A stretch of DNA of 64,000 nt from Paenibacillus catalpae (GCF_900112695.1 NZ_FOMT01000003.1:879212-943211); one strand, 5' to 3'; positions 9,501 to 18,844 are shown, counted from the first letter of the stretch. Made by a program: numbers and translations. The notes: generated by a model from the sequence alone, not told the origin.

Positions 9501-10285
9501 TCTATTCAACGACGGATGTAACCGATCAAAAGCTTCGCACCCTGATGCATGATCCTATATACCGATTGGGCATCGCTTGGCAAAACACGGGCTACAATCA
9601 GCCGCCGCATACCGGCTTTTATCTGGGTAACGGAATGGAAACGCCGGAAGCGCCAAATATTTATGTAGTAGATACAACGGCGCCGGCAACAACGGATAAT
9701 GCTCCTAGTGGATGGATGAACCATGATGTAACGGTTCAATTAACGGCTAACGATGCGGTATCCGGCGTTGCAGCCACTTACTATGCGCTCGATGGAGGCG
9801 CGAAACAGAAGGGAACGTCGATTCAGGTTACCGAGGATGGCGTTCATACCCTTGTTTATTGGAGCGAGGATCACGAAGGCAACGTAGAGGCTGCACATAC
9901 GGTTACCATTCAAATGGATAAGACAGCCCCTGTTTTGAGCGTGACACTTGATAAAACGGAGCTGTGGCCAGCGAATCATAAGCTGGTTAATGTGAATGCA
10001 GGAGTAGAGGGTACTGATCATACGTCGGGCATTGCTTCCATTGTATTGACCTCGATTACAAGTAATGAACCACTTGCCGAAGGAGCAAACGCGGATATTC
10101 AGGGCGCCGATTTCGGCACCCTTGATCTGTTGTTCAACCTGCGGGCGGAGCATTCGGGGGAAGGAGATGGACGCACTTACACGATCACGTACACAGCAGT
10201 CGACAAAGCCGGTAATGTGACGGAAAACTCCGTTATCGTTGCAGTGCCTCATGATCAGTCTGACAAGAAAAAAATAGCAGGATAA
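6593..10285 (+). CDS. Secreted multidomain rhamnogalacturonan lyase (PL11)
   Basis: A 1230-residue exported enzyme. A signal peptide ends near residue 35 (TTPAFAA). A concanavalin-like domain follows (about 36-235), then a cadherin-like beta-sandwich (about 236-325), a fibronectin type III domain (about 330-425), and a PL11 catalytic propeller (about 430-1040) with repeated calcium-binding DLDGDGDYE, DLDGDGKAE and DVDNDGKDE loops as in YesW/YesX. Two Ig-like C-terminal domains complete it. PL11 enzymes cut rhamnogalacturonan I of pectin by beta-elimination. The ATG has GGAGG 9 bp upstream. No pectin-use genes lie next to it, and it is about twice the length of YesW because of the added modules. 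Confidence 0.9.
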   Translation: MHLLRNKPAYVKLLIALMVFTLLLPLNINTTPAFAADSAVVNEDFSTYPLGPLTIGSGNNWTKEGTAPVVEVVNDSTANQNYAAISHDLTGSSYFGQRFAPQTGGMILQFDLNMPTSKGGTFWVMEGKVNATNAAVTRMVMDGGAFKLHNGPTLVTYDTTHWYRFTMIYNIPQKKYALTILDLTTGDTVTSNESFYSARERISSFGFFTNAGGGRYNLANVKVTALDLALQNIRLSAGDFIPSFSFDPTINNYNIELPYSSDNLTVTPTASNADGVSLKVGDSTVESGSSVTVPISGSSSSVAVKVASNAYPDVARTYAINVNKLDKAPIVTDLAAEGRDGKVLIGWKAPIDPAYQGVNIYTVTEDGSETLAAAAPKGTYMAAVDGLNNGTEYTFYVKGVYEYEGEEPSESAPVTIAAKPQLLPARQMEDLGRGLVAIGQDGHVFLSWRLLGTEPDNLGFNVYRDRVKINSAPVMNSTNYIDEEGTADSSYYVRAVVNGAEQGPSETARPWNTNYLNVPLDKPADGVTSAGEAYAYRANDASVGDLDGDGDYEVVLKWDPSNSKDNSQSGITGNTYLDAYQMDGTRLWRIDMGPNIRSGAHYLHPMVYDLDGDGKAEIAARTADGTIDGTGAVIGDASADYRNSGGYVLEGPEYFTIFEGTTGKALATEDYDPPRGNIGDWGDTYGNRIDRFGAAIAYLDGQRPSLILQRGYYTRMVLVAYNWRDGELSKLWKYDSPAKAYGQGNHQLSVADVDNDGKDEVITGNSAINEDGTLLWSTNLGHGDAMHLGDLNPSHLGLELWTMHEETGAPYSATMIDARTGKPLYGQPQVGADTGRGLSADVDPRYEGEESWAIDATKSGATESNLNGFMFNSEGEKISTLIPTSNFAIWWDGDLSRELLDHDWNGATGNGVPKIDKWDYESNQLVRLETFNGTSSNNGTKGNPSLQADLIGDWREEVVVRTEDSSSLRIYSTTDVTDQKLRTLMHDPIYRLGIAWQNTGYNQPPHTGFYLGNGMETPEAPNIYVVDTTAPATTDNAPSGWMNHDVTVQLTANDAVSGVAATYYALDGGAKQKGTSIQVTEDGVHTLVYWSEDHEGNVEAAHTVTIQMDKTAPVLSVTLDKTELWPANHKLVNVNAGVEGTDHTSGIASIVLTSITSNEPLAEGANADIQGADFGTLDLLFNLRAEHSGEGDGRTYTITYTAVDKAGNVTENSVIVAVPHDQSDKKKIAG

Positions 10286-10286
10286 C

Positions 10287-10319
10287 AAAAAAGGTGAGCC
10301 GCTGAGGGCTCACCTTTTT
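10287..10319. terminator. Bidirectional terminator
   Basis: AAAGGTGAGCC and GGGCTCACCTTT form a stem with a short loop, with A-tract and T-tract on opposite sides. It separates the convergent lyase and aconitase genes. Confidence 0.9.
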
Positions 10320-10335
10320 CTATAGAAGGGATGAA

Positions 10336-13044
10336 TTAGTTCTTAATCATTTGACGCAGAACTGTTTGCAGGATACCGCCGTTACGGTAGTAGTCAACGT
10401 CCACAAGGGAGTCGAGACGTACGATAACTTTGAATTCCAGCTGCGAACCGTCTGCGCGAGTTGCGATTACGGATACTTTGTCGCCAGGCTGAACTTCGTT
10501 CGACAGACCTACGATATCGAAGGTTTCGAAGCCAGTCAGACCAAGCGCTTGCCAGCCTTCGCCAGCTTGGAATTGAAGCGGAAGAACGCCCATGCCAACC
10601 AGGTTGGAACGGTGAATACGTTCGAAGCTCTCTGTAATTACGGCTTTAACGCCCAGGAGGAACGTACCTTTAGCAGCCCAGTCACGGGAGCTGCCTGTAC
10701 CGTACTCTTTGCCGCCGAGTACAACCAGGTTTGTTTTGTCCGCTTGGTATTTCATCGAAGCTTCGTATACGGAAGTCACTTCGCCGGTAGGCTGGTAAGT
10801 CGAGAAGCCGCCTTCTGTGCCTGGAGCCATGTGGTTACGGATACGGATATTCGCGAATGTACCGCGAACCATAACTTCGTGATGACCGCGGCGGGAACCG
10901 TAGGAGTTGAAGTCTTTCTTCTCAACGCCGTTAGCGATCAGGTATTTACCGCCTGGAGCATCTGGACGGATGCTGCCTGCAGGGGAGATATGGTCAGTTG
11001 TAACCGAGTCGCCGAGAGCAAGCAGAGTTTTCGCTGCTTTAATGTCTTCAACGTCACGGATGCCGTCAGCAAGGCTGTCGAAGAACGGCGGGTTAGCGAT
11101 GTAAGTGGATTTCGGATCCCACTCGTAAAGCTCGCCTTCCGGTACTGGAATTGCGTTCCAACGTTCGTTTTGCGTATATACGTTTTCGTATTTCGCGCGG
11201 AACATTTCCGGAGACAGCGAAGTGCTCATCGCGTCAGCGATTTCTTGGTTTGTTGGCCAGATGTCTTTCAGGAAGACAGGCTCCCCTTGCGGATCGAAGC
11301 CGATTGGCTCGCTTGCAAAGTCGATGTTAACTGTACCAGCAAGTGCGTAAGCAACAACCAGTGGCGGCGATGCCAGGTAGTTCGCTTTGATTTGCGCGTG
11401 AATACGGCCTTCAAAGTTACGGTTACCGGACAGTACGGCAGCAACAGTCATGTCGTTGTCAGCGATTGCTTGGCTAACGTCTTCTGGCAATGGACCGGAG
11501 TTACCGATACATGTAGCACAGCCGTAACCTGCAACGTGGAAGCCCAGAGCTTCAAGCGATTCAAGCAGACCGGCTTTTACGAGGTAATCCGTAACAACCA
11601 GGGAACCTGGAGTCAGCGAGCTCTTCACGTATTCCGGTTTCACGAGACCGCGAGCGACAGCTTTCTTCGCTACAAGACCTGCGCCAACCATTACGCTAGG
11701 GTTAGAAGTGTTCGTGCAGCTAGTGATAGCGGCGAGAACGACTGCGCCGGCTTTCATTTGGCTCACTTTGCCGTTAGCGTGGTTAATCGTAACGACTTCT
11801 TCTGTTTTCTCGTCAGACAGGCCATAGCCGCCTTTGTCGACTGGCTTGCGGACGATTTCGTTCCAAGCTTCTTTCATCGAAGTCAGCTCGATACGGTCTT
11901 GCGGACGTTTAGGACCAGCAAGGGATGGAACAACCGTCGACAGGTCGAGTTCAACAACTTCAGTGAAGACAGGGTCCGGCGTAGCGTCCGTACGGAACAT
12001 GTTTTGAGCTTTGTAGTAAGCTTCAACCAGTTCGATTTGCTCTTCCGTGCGGCCAGTAGCGCGCAGGAAGTCGAGTGTAGTTGCGTCAACCGGGAAGAAA
12101 CCGATTGTTGCGCCGTACTCAGGAGCCATGTTGGCAACTGTTGCACGGTCAGGAAGGCTGATGTTGGACAAGCCGGATCCGAAGAACTCAACGAATTTGC
12201 CGACAACGCCTTTTTTACGAAGCATTTGAGTGATAGTCAGGGCAAGGTCAGTCGCCGTAGCGCCTTCTGCCAGGCTGCCAGTCAATTTGAAGCCGATAAC
12301 TTCAGGTGTTACGAAGTACAGCGGTTGGCCCAGCATGCCTGCTTCCGCTTCGATACCGCCAACGCCCCAGCCAACGATACCAAGACCGTTGATCATAGTC
12401 GTATGGGAGTCCGTACCTACAAGGGAATCAGGGAATACGAAAGTTTCGCCGTCAACCGTTTTTGTAGCAGCAACGGATGCCAGATACTCGAGGTTAACTT
12501 GGTGAACGATACCTGTATCCGGCGGTACAGCACGGAAATTATCGAATGCCGTTTGTGCCCAACGGAAGAAGCGGTAGCGCTCTGCGTTCCGTTCGAACTC
12601 GATGCGTTGGTTGATTTCAAGCGCGTCCGGGGAACCGAATGCGTCAACCATTACCGAGTGGTCGATTACGAGATCGACGGGTACAAGCGGGTTGATTTTT
12701 TTAGGGTCGCCGCCGGCTTTTTTAACCGTTTCGCGCATAGCTGCAAGGTCAACGACTACCGGTACACCGGTCAAGTCCTGCAGAACGATACGGGAAGGGA
12801 TGAAAGGAATTTCTTTGTCATCGCGGTTAGCCGCCCAGTCAGCGAGTTGTTTTACATGCTCTTTTGTAATAGCACGGCCGTCAAATTGACGAACAGCGCC
12901 TTCGAGCAATACTTTGATCGAAAATGGAAGTTTGGAAATGTCGCCTAGTCCTTGGTTTTCAAGTCCTTGCAGGCTGTAGTAAGCATACGACTTGCCGCCG
13001 ACTTCCAGGCTGGACCGTACGGAATAGTGGTCTTGATTTGCCAT
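10336..13044 (-). CDS. acnA: Aconitate hydratase A
   Basis: A 902-residue TCA-cycle enzyme that isomerises citrate and isocitrate using a [4Fe-4S] cluster. The three cluster cysteines are in [10 protein letters not shown] and in [12 protein letters not shown]. The N-terminal [15 protein letters not shown] and C-terminal [17 protein letters not shown] swivelling-domain motifs mark the AcnA/IRP-type arrangement. In Bacillus the apo-form also binds RNA. The gene is monocistronic between strong terminators, with a good promoter at 13128-13156. No CcpC box could be identified by eye. Confidence 0.96.
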   Translation of the reverse strand: MANQDHYSVRSSLEVGGKSYAYYSLQGLENQGLGDISKLPFSIKVLLEGAVRQFDGRAITKEHVKQLADWAANRDDKEIPFIPSRIVLQDLTGVPVVVDLAAMRETVKKAGGDPKKINPLVPVDLVIDHSVMVDAFGSPDALEINQRIEFERNAERYRFFRWAQTAFDNFRAVPPDTGIVHQVNLEYLASVAATKTVDGETFVFPDSLVGTDSHTTMINGLGIVGWGVGGIEAEAGMLGQPLYFVTPEVIGFKLTGSLAEGATATDLALTITQMLRKKGVVGKFVEFFGSGLSNISLPDRATVANMAPEYGATIGFFPVDATTLDFLRATGRTEEQIELVEAYYKAQNMFRTDATPDPVFTEVVELDLSTVVPSLAGPKRPQDRIELTSMKEAWNEIVRKPVDKGGYGLSDEKTEEVVTINHANGKVSQMKAGAVVLAAITSCTNTSNPSVMVGAGLVAKKAVARGLVKPEYVKSSLTPGSLVVTDYLVKAGLLESLEALGFHVAGYGCATCIGNSGPLPEDVSQAIADNDMTVAAVLSGNRNFEGRIHAQIKANYLASPPLVVAYALAGTVNIDFASEPIGFDPQGEPVFLKDIWPTNQEIADAMSTSLSPEMFRAKYENVYTQNERWNAIPVPEGELYEWDPKSTYIANPPFFDSLADGIRDVEDIKAAKTLLALGDSVTTDHISPAGSIRPDAPGGKYLIANGVEKKDFNSYGSRRGHHEVMVRGTFANIRIRNHMAPGTEGGFSTYQPTGEVTSVYEASMKYQADKTNLVVLGGKEYGTGSSRDWAAKGTFLLGVKAVITESFERIHRSNLVGMGVLPLQFQAGEGWQALGLTGFETFDIVGLSNEVQPGDKVSVIATRADGSQLEFKVIVRLDSLVDVDYYRNGGILQTVLRQMIKN

Positions 13045-13127
13045 GTTCGGGTATTCCTCCTTGAATGGTGTTGACGATTTTGTTGTTTCATTCTGTGAAA
13101 CTCTATTTCAAAAATCGTTATGACTCT

Positions 13128-13156
13128 ATTATAGCTCGAGTTTTGGGGTTCGTAAA
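13128..13156 (-). promoter_or_regulatory. Sigma-A type promoter for acnA
   Basis: On the minus strand, TTTACG (13156-13151) and TATAAT (13133-13128) are 17 bp apart, leaving a leader of about 80 nt before the acnA start. The -10 is perfect and the -35 moderate. Confidence 0.6.
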
Positions 13157-13314
13157 GCGGATTGAGACAGACATTGGCGGAATTTCACGGGTTTTCGTAT
13201 GGAGTGGAAGGAAGAAGATTAATTGTTTTCCAGTAGTCACTTACTAATGTATAGCAGATGAAATAGAACTTCGTTATAATGGACAAGATGTCATTGTGAA
13301 AAGGAGAGTTAAAC

Positions 13315-14328
13315 ATGACCACAACGAAAAAGCTTGGCAACGTCAAGCTGTCTATATTAGATCTCGCGCCAATTGTTGAAGGCTCGACTGCTTCGGATGC
13401 CCTGCGCAACAGTCTGGATCTTGCCCGGCATGCCGAGAAATGGGGCTATACCCGATATTGGGTAGCCGAGCATCATAGTATGCCGGGTATTGCGAGCTCG
13501 GCCACCTCGCTTGTTATCGGACATATCGCCGGAGGCACTTCGACGATTCGGGTAGGCTCAGGCGGAATCATGCTGCCTAACCACGCGCCGCTTGTTATTG
13601 CGGAGCAGTTCGGCACTTTGGAGTCACTTTATCCCGGACGGATTGATCTTGGTCTTGGCCGCGCACCGGGCAGCGATCGTCAGACGATGATGGCGCTGCG
13701 CCGTGACTTGTATGGCGGGGAAGATTTCCCCGCGATGCTGGAGGAGCTTCGCGGCTATTTCCGCGGACCGGAATCGGAGCAGGCGGTACGAGCGGTGCCG
13801 GGTGAGGGCTTGGATGTGCCGATCTGGCTGCTTGGCTCCAGCGATTTCAGTGCACGGCTGGCAGGGCAGCTGGGCTTGCCGTTTGGCTTCGCCAGCCATT
13901 TCTCGCCGGACTTTACGCTGCCGGCACTCGATATTTACCGCAGCAGCTTCAAACCTTCGGCTTATCTGGATAAGCCTTATGCGATGGTTGGTGTGAATGC
14001 CATCGCTGCCGATACGGATGAGCATGCCGAGTGGCTCGGTACAACGCTGGAACAGCAATTCCTGAATCTGATTCGCGGCGGCGTACCAAGAAAAATTCAG
14101 CCCCCGGCTGATCTGGAAGGGTTCGCGAATCCGTATGAGCTGACGGCTGTACGCAATCAGCTGCGTACGGCAATGAAAGGAAGTCCGCAGACGGTAGAAA
14201 CAAAGCTCAATGCATTCATTGAGCAGACACAAGCAGATGAAGTGATCATTAACTGTGCGATCTATGATCATGAGGAGCGGCTGAAATCCTACGAGCTGAT
14301 TGCCAAGCTCGGGTTGAGCGGCAATTAG
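13315..14328 (+). CDS. LLM-class flavin-dependent oxidoreductase
   Basis: A 337-residue bacterial-luciferase-like monooxygenase (single-component YhbW/YtmO-like group). It shows the TIM-barrel hallmarks of the group: [20 protein letters not shown] at the start, [11 protein letters not shown] at residues 48-58, [18 protein letters not shown] in the middle, and [13 protein letters not shown]. These enzymes oxidise small organic substrates with FMNH2 supplied by a separate reductase. GAAAAGGAGAG precedes the ATG. It stands alone, so nothing nearby suggests the substrate. Confidence 0.88.
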   Translation: MTTTKKLGNVKLSILDLAPIVEGSTASDALRNSLDLARHAEKWGYTRYWVAEHHSMPGIASSATSLVIGHIAGGTSTIRVGSGGIMLPNHAPLVIAEQFGTLESLYPGRIDLGLGRAPGSDRQTMMALRRDLYGGEDFPAMLEELRGYFRGPESEQAVRAVPGEGLDVPIWLLGSSDFSARLAGQLGLPFGFASHFSPDFTLPALDIYRSSFKPSAYLDKPYAMVGVNAIAADTDEHAEWLGTTLEQQFLNLIRGGVPRKIQPPADLEGFANPYELTAVRNQLRTAMKGSPQTVETKLNAFIEQTQADEVIINCAIYDHEERLKSYELIAKLGLSGN

Positions 14329-14365
14329 GAGTAAGCGGAGGTCACCGTGTGATTAAAGATGTACG

Positions 14366-14414
14366 GCATCGTTAAGCAGCATGAAAAGAGCATGTTGATC
14401 GGTCTTAACGATGC
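14366..14414. repeat. Long inverted repeat downstream of the LLM gene
   Basis: GCATCGTTAAG (14366-14376) and CTTAACGATGC (14404-14414) are perfect 11-bp inverted repeats around a 27-base loop. A further TTCGTTAAGA follows at 14421. There is no T-tract, so it is not a normal intrinsic terminator. Function unknown. Confidence 0.6.
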
Positions 14415-14495
14415 GCGACCTTCGTTAAGAGGCGGGGAGTCGCGAAGTATTCGCCAAATGGCCGAATTTTTCATCCTCGCTGATGCGGAGAAACA

Positions 14496-14534
14496 CAAGA
14501 AAGCCTGAGTAGGCGAGCCTGCTCAGGCTTTTCA
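14496..14534 (-). terminator. Terminator after fabV
   Basis: AAGCCTGAG and CTCAGGCTT pair across about 12 bases just after the fabV stop on the minus strand. The T-tract is short. Confidence 0.7.
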
Positions 14535-14545
14535 TTTTATACCGC

Positions 14546-15736
14546 TTAGCGGAGGTTTGGAATTTCGACTTCCGGGCTTGTGTCTGCTTCATAATCGATA
14601 CCGTCGGTTTCGAAGCCGAACAGTTGGAAGAATTCGCGGCGGTAGCCTTCGAGATCAGACAGCTCATATACGTTCTCCGTCGTAATCTCGCCCCACAGCT
14701 TGTCTACTTCAGCTTGCACGTCCGCGCGCATTTCCCAGTCATCCATGCGGATGAGGCCTTTTTCGTCAACTGGCGTTGGACCGTCGACATACAGGCGGGT
14801 TGCGAACATACGGTACATTTGCTCGATACAGCCTTCATGAATGCCTTTTTCCTTCATTACCTTGAAGAGGGCCGAGATGTACAATGGAACAACCGGAATC
14901 GCAGAACTCGACTGCGTAACCAAAGCTTTGGCAACCGCTACATAAGCGCGTCCGCCAGTAGGTGACAGCTGCTCGGTCAGGCGGTGAGCCGTAGCTTCCA
15001 GGTCGTTTTTCGCGCGGCCAATTGTGCCATCGCGGTAAACAGCATGCGTGATCTCCGGACCAACATACGAGTAAGCAAGGGTTGTTGCGCCCTCAGCCAA
15101 TACGCCTGCGGCCTGCAACTCGTCGATCCACATTTGCCAGTCTTCGCCGCCCATAACGGTAATCGTCTGGCTGATTTCTTCTTCCGTAGCCGGTTCGATC
15201 GTAGCTTCTGTAACAACGCCGTTGTGGAAGTTAACCGTTTTGTTCGTATACGTTTGGCCAATCGGCTTAATAACCGAGTTAAACACTTCGCCAGTCTTCG
15301 GATGAACGCGGCGCGGTGCAGCTACGCTGTACACAACCAGATCAACCGAGCCGAGTTCTGTCCGAATCAGATCGATTGTTCTTGCTTTCGTCTCGTCGGA
15401 GAAAGCATCGCCGGAGAGGCTGAACGATTTCAAGCCGGCTTCTGCAGCTGCTTTCTCGAAAGCAGCGGAATTGTACCAGCCTGGTTTTGCCGTACGGGAG
15501 CCTTCGGCTCCTTTGCTGGTGAATACGCCAACCGTGTTGGCGCCTGCACCAAACGATGCCACGATACGCGATGCCAGTCCATAGCCGGTAGACGCGCCAA
15601 TAACAAGCACGTTGCGGGGGCCTTCGAGTTTTGGCTGAGATTGTACATATTCCACTTGGCGCGCTACTTGCTCTGCGCATCCCGCCGGATGGGCGGTTGT
15701 GCAAATAAAGCCGCGAGATTTCGGTTTAATGATCAT
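14546..15736 (-). CDS. fabV: Trans-2-enoyl-ACP/CoA reductase FabV
   Basis: A 396-residue NADH-dependent enoyl reductase of fatty-acid elongation, of the large FabV/TER type. It begins MIIKPKSRGFICTTAHPAG, followed by the Rossmann motif GASTGYGLASRI. The catalytic Tyr-x8-Lys pair is in SYVGPEITHAVYRDGTIGRAK. The ATG at 15736 has AAAGGA upstream and matches the family N-terminus, so the further upstream in-frame ATG is rejected. FabV is generally insensitive to triclosan. Whether the genome also has FabI or FabL cannot be seen here. Confidence 0.93.
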   Translation of the reverse strand: MIIKPKSRGFICTTAHPAGCAEQVARQVEYVQSQPKLEGPRNVLVIGASTGYGLASRIVASFGAGANTVGVFTSKGAEGSRTAKPGWYNSAAFEKAAAEAGLKSFSLSGDAFSDETKARTIDLIRTELGSVDLVVYSVAAPRRVHPKTGEVFNSVIKPIGQTYTNKTVNFHNGVVTEATIEPATEEEISQTITVMGGEDWQMWIDELQAAGVLAEGATTLAYSYVGPEITHAVYRDGTIGRAKNDLEATAHRLTEQLSPTGGRAYVAVAKALVTQSSSAIPVVPLYISALFKVMKEKGIHEGCIEQMYRMFATRLYVDGPTPVDEKGLIRMDDWEMRADVQAEVDKLWGEITTENVYELSDLEGYRREFFQLFGFETDGIDYEADTSPEVEIPNLR

Positions 15737-15854
15737 ATGGTAAAATCCTTTCTTCATTAAAATCATAAGTATCAGGTTCTATCGCAATAAAACAAGCCAT
15801 TTCTCATTTTACCGATTTTTAGCTCTAAAGGGAAGTTCACGCACAAAGGAATTC

Positions 15855-15907
15855 ACAAAAAATAGGGCCAAGCCCATAGTAGCAGCTTATGCTGCAGGGT
15901 CAGCCCT
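15855..15907 (-). terminator. Probable terminator of the SASP gene
   Basis: On the minus strand, AGGGC...GCCCT encloses a second small stem (GCAGC/GCTGC) and ends in TATTTTTT, 42 bp after the SASP stop. Confidence 0.6.
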
Positions 15908-15948
15908 TGTTGTTTAAGTATTTGGTGCAGCTCGAAGCTATGGCTCGG

Positions 15949-16155
15949 CTAGAAACGGCCGGCCATTTGCTGTTCGGCAATTTGAACAAGCCGTTTTGTA
16001 ATCGATCCGCCGATAGAGCCTACCTCGCGAGTAGTCATATGACCGTAGTAACCGTCAGCGGGAAGCGTAATGCCAAGCTCCTGCGCGATCTCGTACTTTA
16101 ATTGTTCGAGCGCGGCGCGAGCTCCAGGGATTAACAATGAGTTGCGGTTCGCCAT
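15949..16155 (-). CDS. Alpha/beta-type small acid-soluble spore protein
   Basis: A 68-residue SASP, which coats and protects DNA in the dormant spore and is degraded at germination. The GPR protease site YEIAQELGI (residues 21-29) and the second conserved block GSIGGSITKRLV (46-57) are both present. The start ATG follows AAGGAGG at 8-9 bp. Upstream is a forespore-type promoter at 16506-16535, and the transcript between promoter and gene is made almost wholly of five tandem repeats, an unusual leader for this family. Confidence 0.95.
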   Translation of the reverse strand: MANRNSLLIPGARAALEQLKYEIAQELGITLPADGYYGHMTTREVGSIGGSITKRLVQIAEQQMAGRF

Positions 16156-16173
16156 TGGTTTTTTGCCTCCTTA

Positions 16174-16502
16174 AAAGAATCGTCACACGAAAGGTTAGGA
16201 TTAGACTGTTCATGATGATTCTTGCATCGTAAGCATAAGCTTAAAGAATCGTCACACGAATGGTTAGGATTAGACTGTTCATGATGATTCTTGCATCGTA
16301 AGCATAAGCTCAAAAGAATCGTCACACGAATGGTTAGGATTAGACTGTTCATGATGATTCTTGCATCGTAAGCATAGGCTTAAAGAATCGTCACACGAAA
16401 GGTTAGCATCAGACTGTTCATGATGATTCTTGCATCGTAAGCATAAGCTTAAAGAATCGTCACACGAAAGGTTAGCATCAGACTGTTCATGATGATTCTT
16501 GA
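16174..16502 (-). repeat. Five tandem 69-70 bp repeats forming the SASP leader
   Basis: Copies start at 16174, 16243, 16313, 16382 and 16451, the last truncated. Each contains AAGAATCGTCA and TGATGATTCTT, able to form a near-perfect 11-bp stem around a loop of about 28 bases, plus a GCATCGTAAGCATAAGCTT linker. Copies differ at only a few bases. The block fills the gap between the promoter at 16506-16535 and the SASP ribosome site at about 16165-16171. No convincing gene lies in the repeats. Confidence 0.95.
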
Positions 16503-16505
16503 CGT

Positions 16506-16535
16506 TATTATGCGAAGTGAAATAAAGGATTATTC
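16506..16535 (-). promoter_or_regulatory. Forespore (sigma-F/G type) promoter for the SASP gene
   Basis: On the minus strand, -35 GAATA (16535-16531) and -10 CATAATA (16512-16506) are 18 bp apart. This fits the SigG consensus (GNATR, CATNNTA). The predicted transcript starts at the outer edge of the last tandem repeat and has a leader of about 340 nt. Confidence 0.75.
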
Positions 16536-16643
16536 GTTAATTTCTCCTTATTTTACCGATGATGGATGGTTTAAATGTCCGTGCATGACTGTAATTCGGC
16601 CAAGTTGCATAAACTGGATATATTCCATACTGTAGGAGACGTG

Positions 16644-16949
16644 ATGCAGATGAAGGATCTGTTCGGAAGAGCCGTATCGTTTGGACTTGGGTTTGCGGTC
16701 ACAAGTAAGGAGCAGGTTGAGAAGCTGGCGGAGGAATGGGTGCGAAAAGGGGAGATCACCAAAGCCGAGTCATCCGCTTATGTCGATGAATTGCTTCAAA
16801 AGGGCGAGGAAACGCGTAATAAAATAGAAGAGATGATCCGGGAACGCGTACAGTCGATCATCGGTGAAAGATACGTAACAAGGGAGCAGTACGAGCAGCT
16901 TGAGCAGCGGGTGGCGGCGCTGGAACATAAAGAAACACCTGCGGATTGA
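16644..16949 (+). CDS. Phasin-like coiled-coil protein
   Basis: A protein of about 101 residues resembling the PhaF/phasin-related family. It has a short hydrophobic stretch (LFGRAVSFGLGFAV) and then a charged helical region with heptad-like spacing (VEKLAEEWVRKGEI, EQYEQLEQRVAALEH). The start at 16644 follows TAGGAG; a longer in-frame form from 16575 lacks a site. It ends 14 bp before ubiB and is probably co-transcribed with it, a pairing often seen for this family. A role in polyhydroxyalkanoate granules is not supported by anything else here. Confidence 0.7.
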   Translation: MQMKDLFGRAVSFGLGFAVTSKEQVEKLAEEWVRKGEITKAESSAYVDELLQKGEETRNKIEEMIRERVQSIIGERYVTREQYEQLEQRVAALEHKETPAD

Positions 16950-16963
16950 ACTGAGGCGGATGT

Positions 16964-18631
16964 ATGAGCGTAAGATCAAAATTCCGGCATTTGCAGCGTT
17001 ATCGGGAGATTGCGGTCGCTTTTGTCCGTAACGGATTCGGGTTTATCGCCAAGGACTTGGGGCTGCCGGAAACGGGGCTGCTGCTGTATGGCGGTGAAAG
17101 ACAAGGAATTCGAAGGCGCGGAGTGGGCGAGCGGCTTCGCATGTTTCTGGAGGAGCTTGGTCCGACCTTCGTAAAGCTTGGCCAAATGGCAAGTATCCGG
17201 CCCGACCTCATTCCTGCCGGAATTATCGCCGAGCTGGAGCGGTTGCAGGATCATGTTCAGCCTTTCTCGTATGCGGAAGCGGTACATATTATTGAAGATG
17301 AGCTTGGTTCGCCGATTGGCCGTTTATTTGCCGAATTTAGTGAAGAACCGCTGGCTTCCGCCTCGATCGGGCAGGTGTACCGGGCAAAGCTGATCGACGG
17401 CACTTTAGTGGCGGTTAAAGTGCAGCGTCCCTATATTCAGAAAATTATTGAGACGGATTTGGATATCTTGTCGGAGCTGGCGCGGGTAGCGGAGCATCGT
17501 TTGGAATGGGCGCGCAGCTATCGTCTTCGGGATATGATTGATGAGATTGCAAGAGCTCTCCGGTCTGAGCTTGATTATGGGCTTGAAGCCCGCAATGCGG
17601 AGCGGTTTGCCGCTCAGAGCGGCAAGCTTGACGGAATAATCATTCCCGCGGTTTATTGGGAGTATTCGAGCAAGCTGGTTCTGACGATGGATTATGTGGA
17701 AGGCATTAAGCTGTCTGACCGCGAGCGCCTCGACCAAGATGGCTATGATCACAAGAAACTTGCCGAACGGTATGCCAAGGCGATTTTTCACCAGGTGCTG
17801 GTGGACGGCTTCTTCCATGGGGATCCGCATCCGGGCAATGTGCTGGCTCTGCCTGACGGAAACCTGGCCTTTCTTGATTTTGGTATGGTCGGGCGGCTAT
17901 CCCCGGATATGAAAAAGCATTTTGCTACCTTTGTTATTGGTCTGCGTAACCAAAGCACAAGCACGATTATCCGGGCGATTAACGGAATGGGCTTTATCCC
18001 CGATGATACTGACAGGAAGGCACTCCGGGCAGATGTGGATCAGATGAGGGAGAAATATTACAAGGTCCCGCTAAGCCAGGTGAAGATAGGCGAATCCGTG
18101 AACGAGCTGTTTGCGCTAGCTTTCCGCCATGGGATACGTATTCCGTCTGAGCTGACGCTGCTCGGGAAAACGTTCCTTACGATGGAAGGCGTGGTGACGG
18201 CGCTTGATCCAGCGTTTAGCGTATTTGATGTTGCCGAGCCGTTTGGCCGCAAGCTGGTAATTGAGAAGCTGGATCCGCGAAGGCTCGCACGCAAATGGGT
18301 GGATGATATTCCGGACTATCTGGAGCTGTTATCGGATGTTCCCCTCAGTCTGCGGAGTGTACTGAATACGATGCGCAAGGGCAGGCTGGGTCTGGATCTG
18401 GCGATCCCCGAGTTAAATGCGGTATTGAAAAAAATGGATCAGATCAGCAACCGGCTAAGCCTCAGCATTGTGCTGCTGTCGTTCAGTATCATTATGGTTG
18501 GCCTCATTATTGGCTCGTCGATGGGGCATCAGAGTACGGTGCTGTGGAATATACCGGCGATAGAGATCGGATTTGGGATTGCATCGATTCTGTTTGTATG
18601 GCTGATAGTGGCGATCATTCGGAGTCGGTAA
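16964..18631 (+). CDS. UbiB/AarF/ABC1-family atypical kinase
   Basis: A 555-residue member of the ABC1 kinase-like family. The KxGQ motif is in VKLGQMASIRPDLIP (residues 69-83), the Ala-rich nucleotide loop is ASASIGQVYRAK, the lysine is in VAVKVQRP, and the catalytic HGDPHPGN and FLDFGMVG motifs follow. Two hydrophobic helices at the C-terminus (about 500-552) anchor it in the membrane. Relatives support isoprenoid quinone biosynthesis, here presumably menaquinone metabolism, though that is inference. It follows the phasin-like gene closely. Confidence 0.92.
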   Translation: MSVRSKFRHLQRYREIAVAFVRNGFGFIAKDLGLPETGLLLYGGERQGIRRRGVGERLRMFLEELGPTFVKLGQMASIRPDLIPAGIIAELERLQDHVQPFSYAEAVHIIEDELGSPIGRLFAEFSEEPLASASIGQVYRAKLIDGTLVAVKVQRPYIQKIIETDLDILSELARVAEHRLEWARSYRLRDMIDEIARALRSELDYGLEARNAERFAAQSGKLDGIIIPAVYWEYSSKLVLTMDYVEGIKLSDRERLDQDGYDHKKLAERYAKAIFHQVLVDGFFHGDPHPGNVLALPDGNLAFLDFGMVGRLSPDMKKHFATFVIGLRNQSTSTIIRAINGMGFIPDDTDRKALRADVDQMREKYYKVPLSQVKIGESVNELFALAFRHGIRIPSELTLLGKTFLTMEGVVTALDPAFSVFDVAEPFGRKLVIEKLDPRRLARKWVDDIPDYLELLSDVPLSLRSVLNTMRKGRLGLDLAIPELNAVLKKMDQISNRLSLSIVLLSFSIIMVGLIIGSSMGHQSTVLWNIPAIEIGFGIASILFVWLIVAIIRSR

Positions 18632-18844
18632 ATTACTAATTTCATTAGGGAATAACGGAATGTATCTCCTTGCTGTCCAACCGAATGTGAAACAGTTTAT
18701 TATTCTGTCACACATTCGGTGGGGTTGCCAGTACTTTACATGAACAATTTATAAAAGTAGTAAAGTATATGACAAAGGCAAGCGCTGCGCTCCTCCACGA
18801 GATACATTGCCTCCATTCCATATCAATTTTTTGGGGAAGCCGTA

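Noticed and set aside
10351..12948. An 865-codon open frame on the + strand, opposite acnA
   Set aside because: It is a mirror frame of a highly conserved, codon-biased gene. No family signatures or ribosome site are visible, and the aconitase motifs on the other strand are complete.
16174..16502. CRISPR array
   Set aside because: The units are near-identical over their whole 69 bases, so there are no variable spacers. It is a plain tandem repeat.
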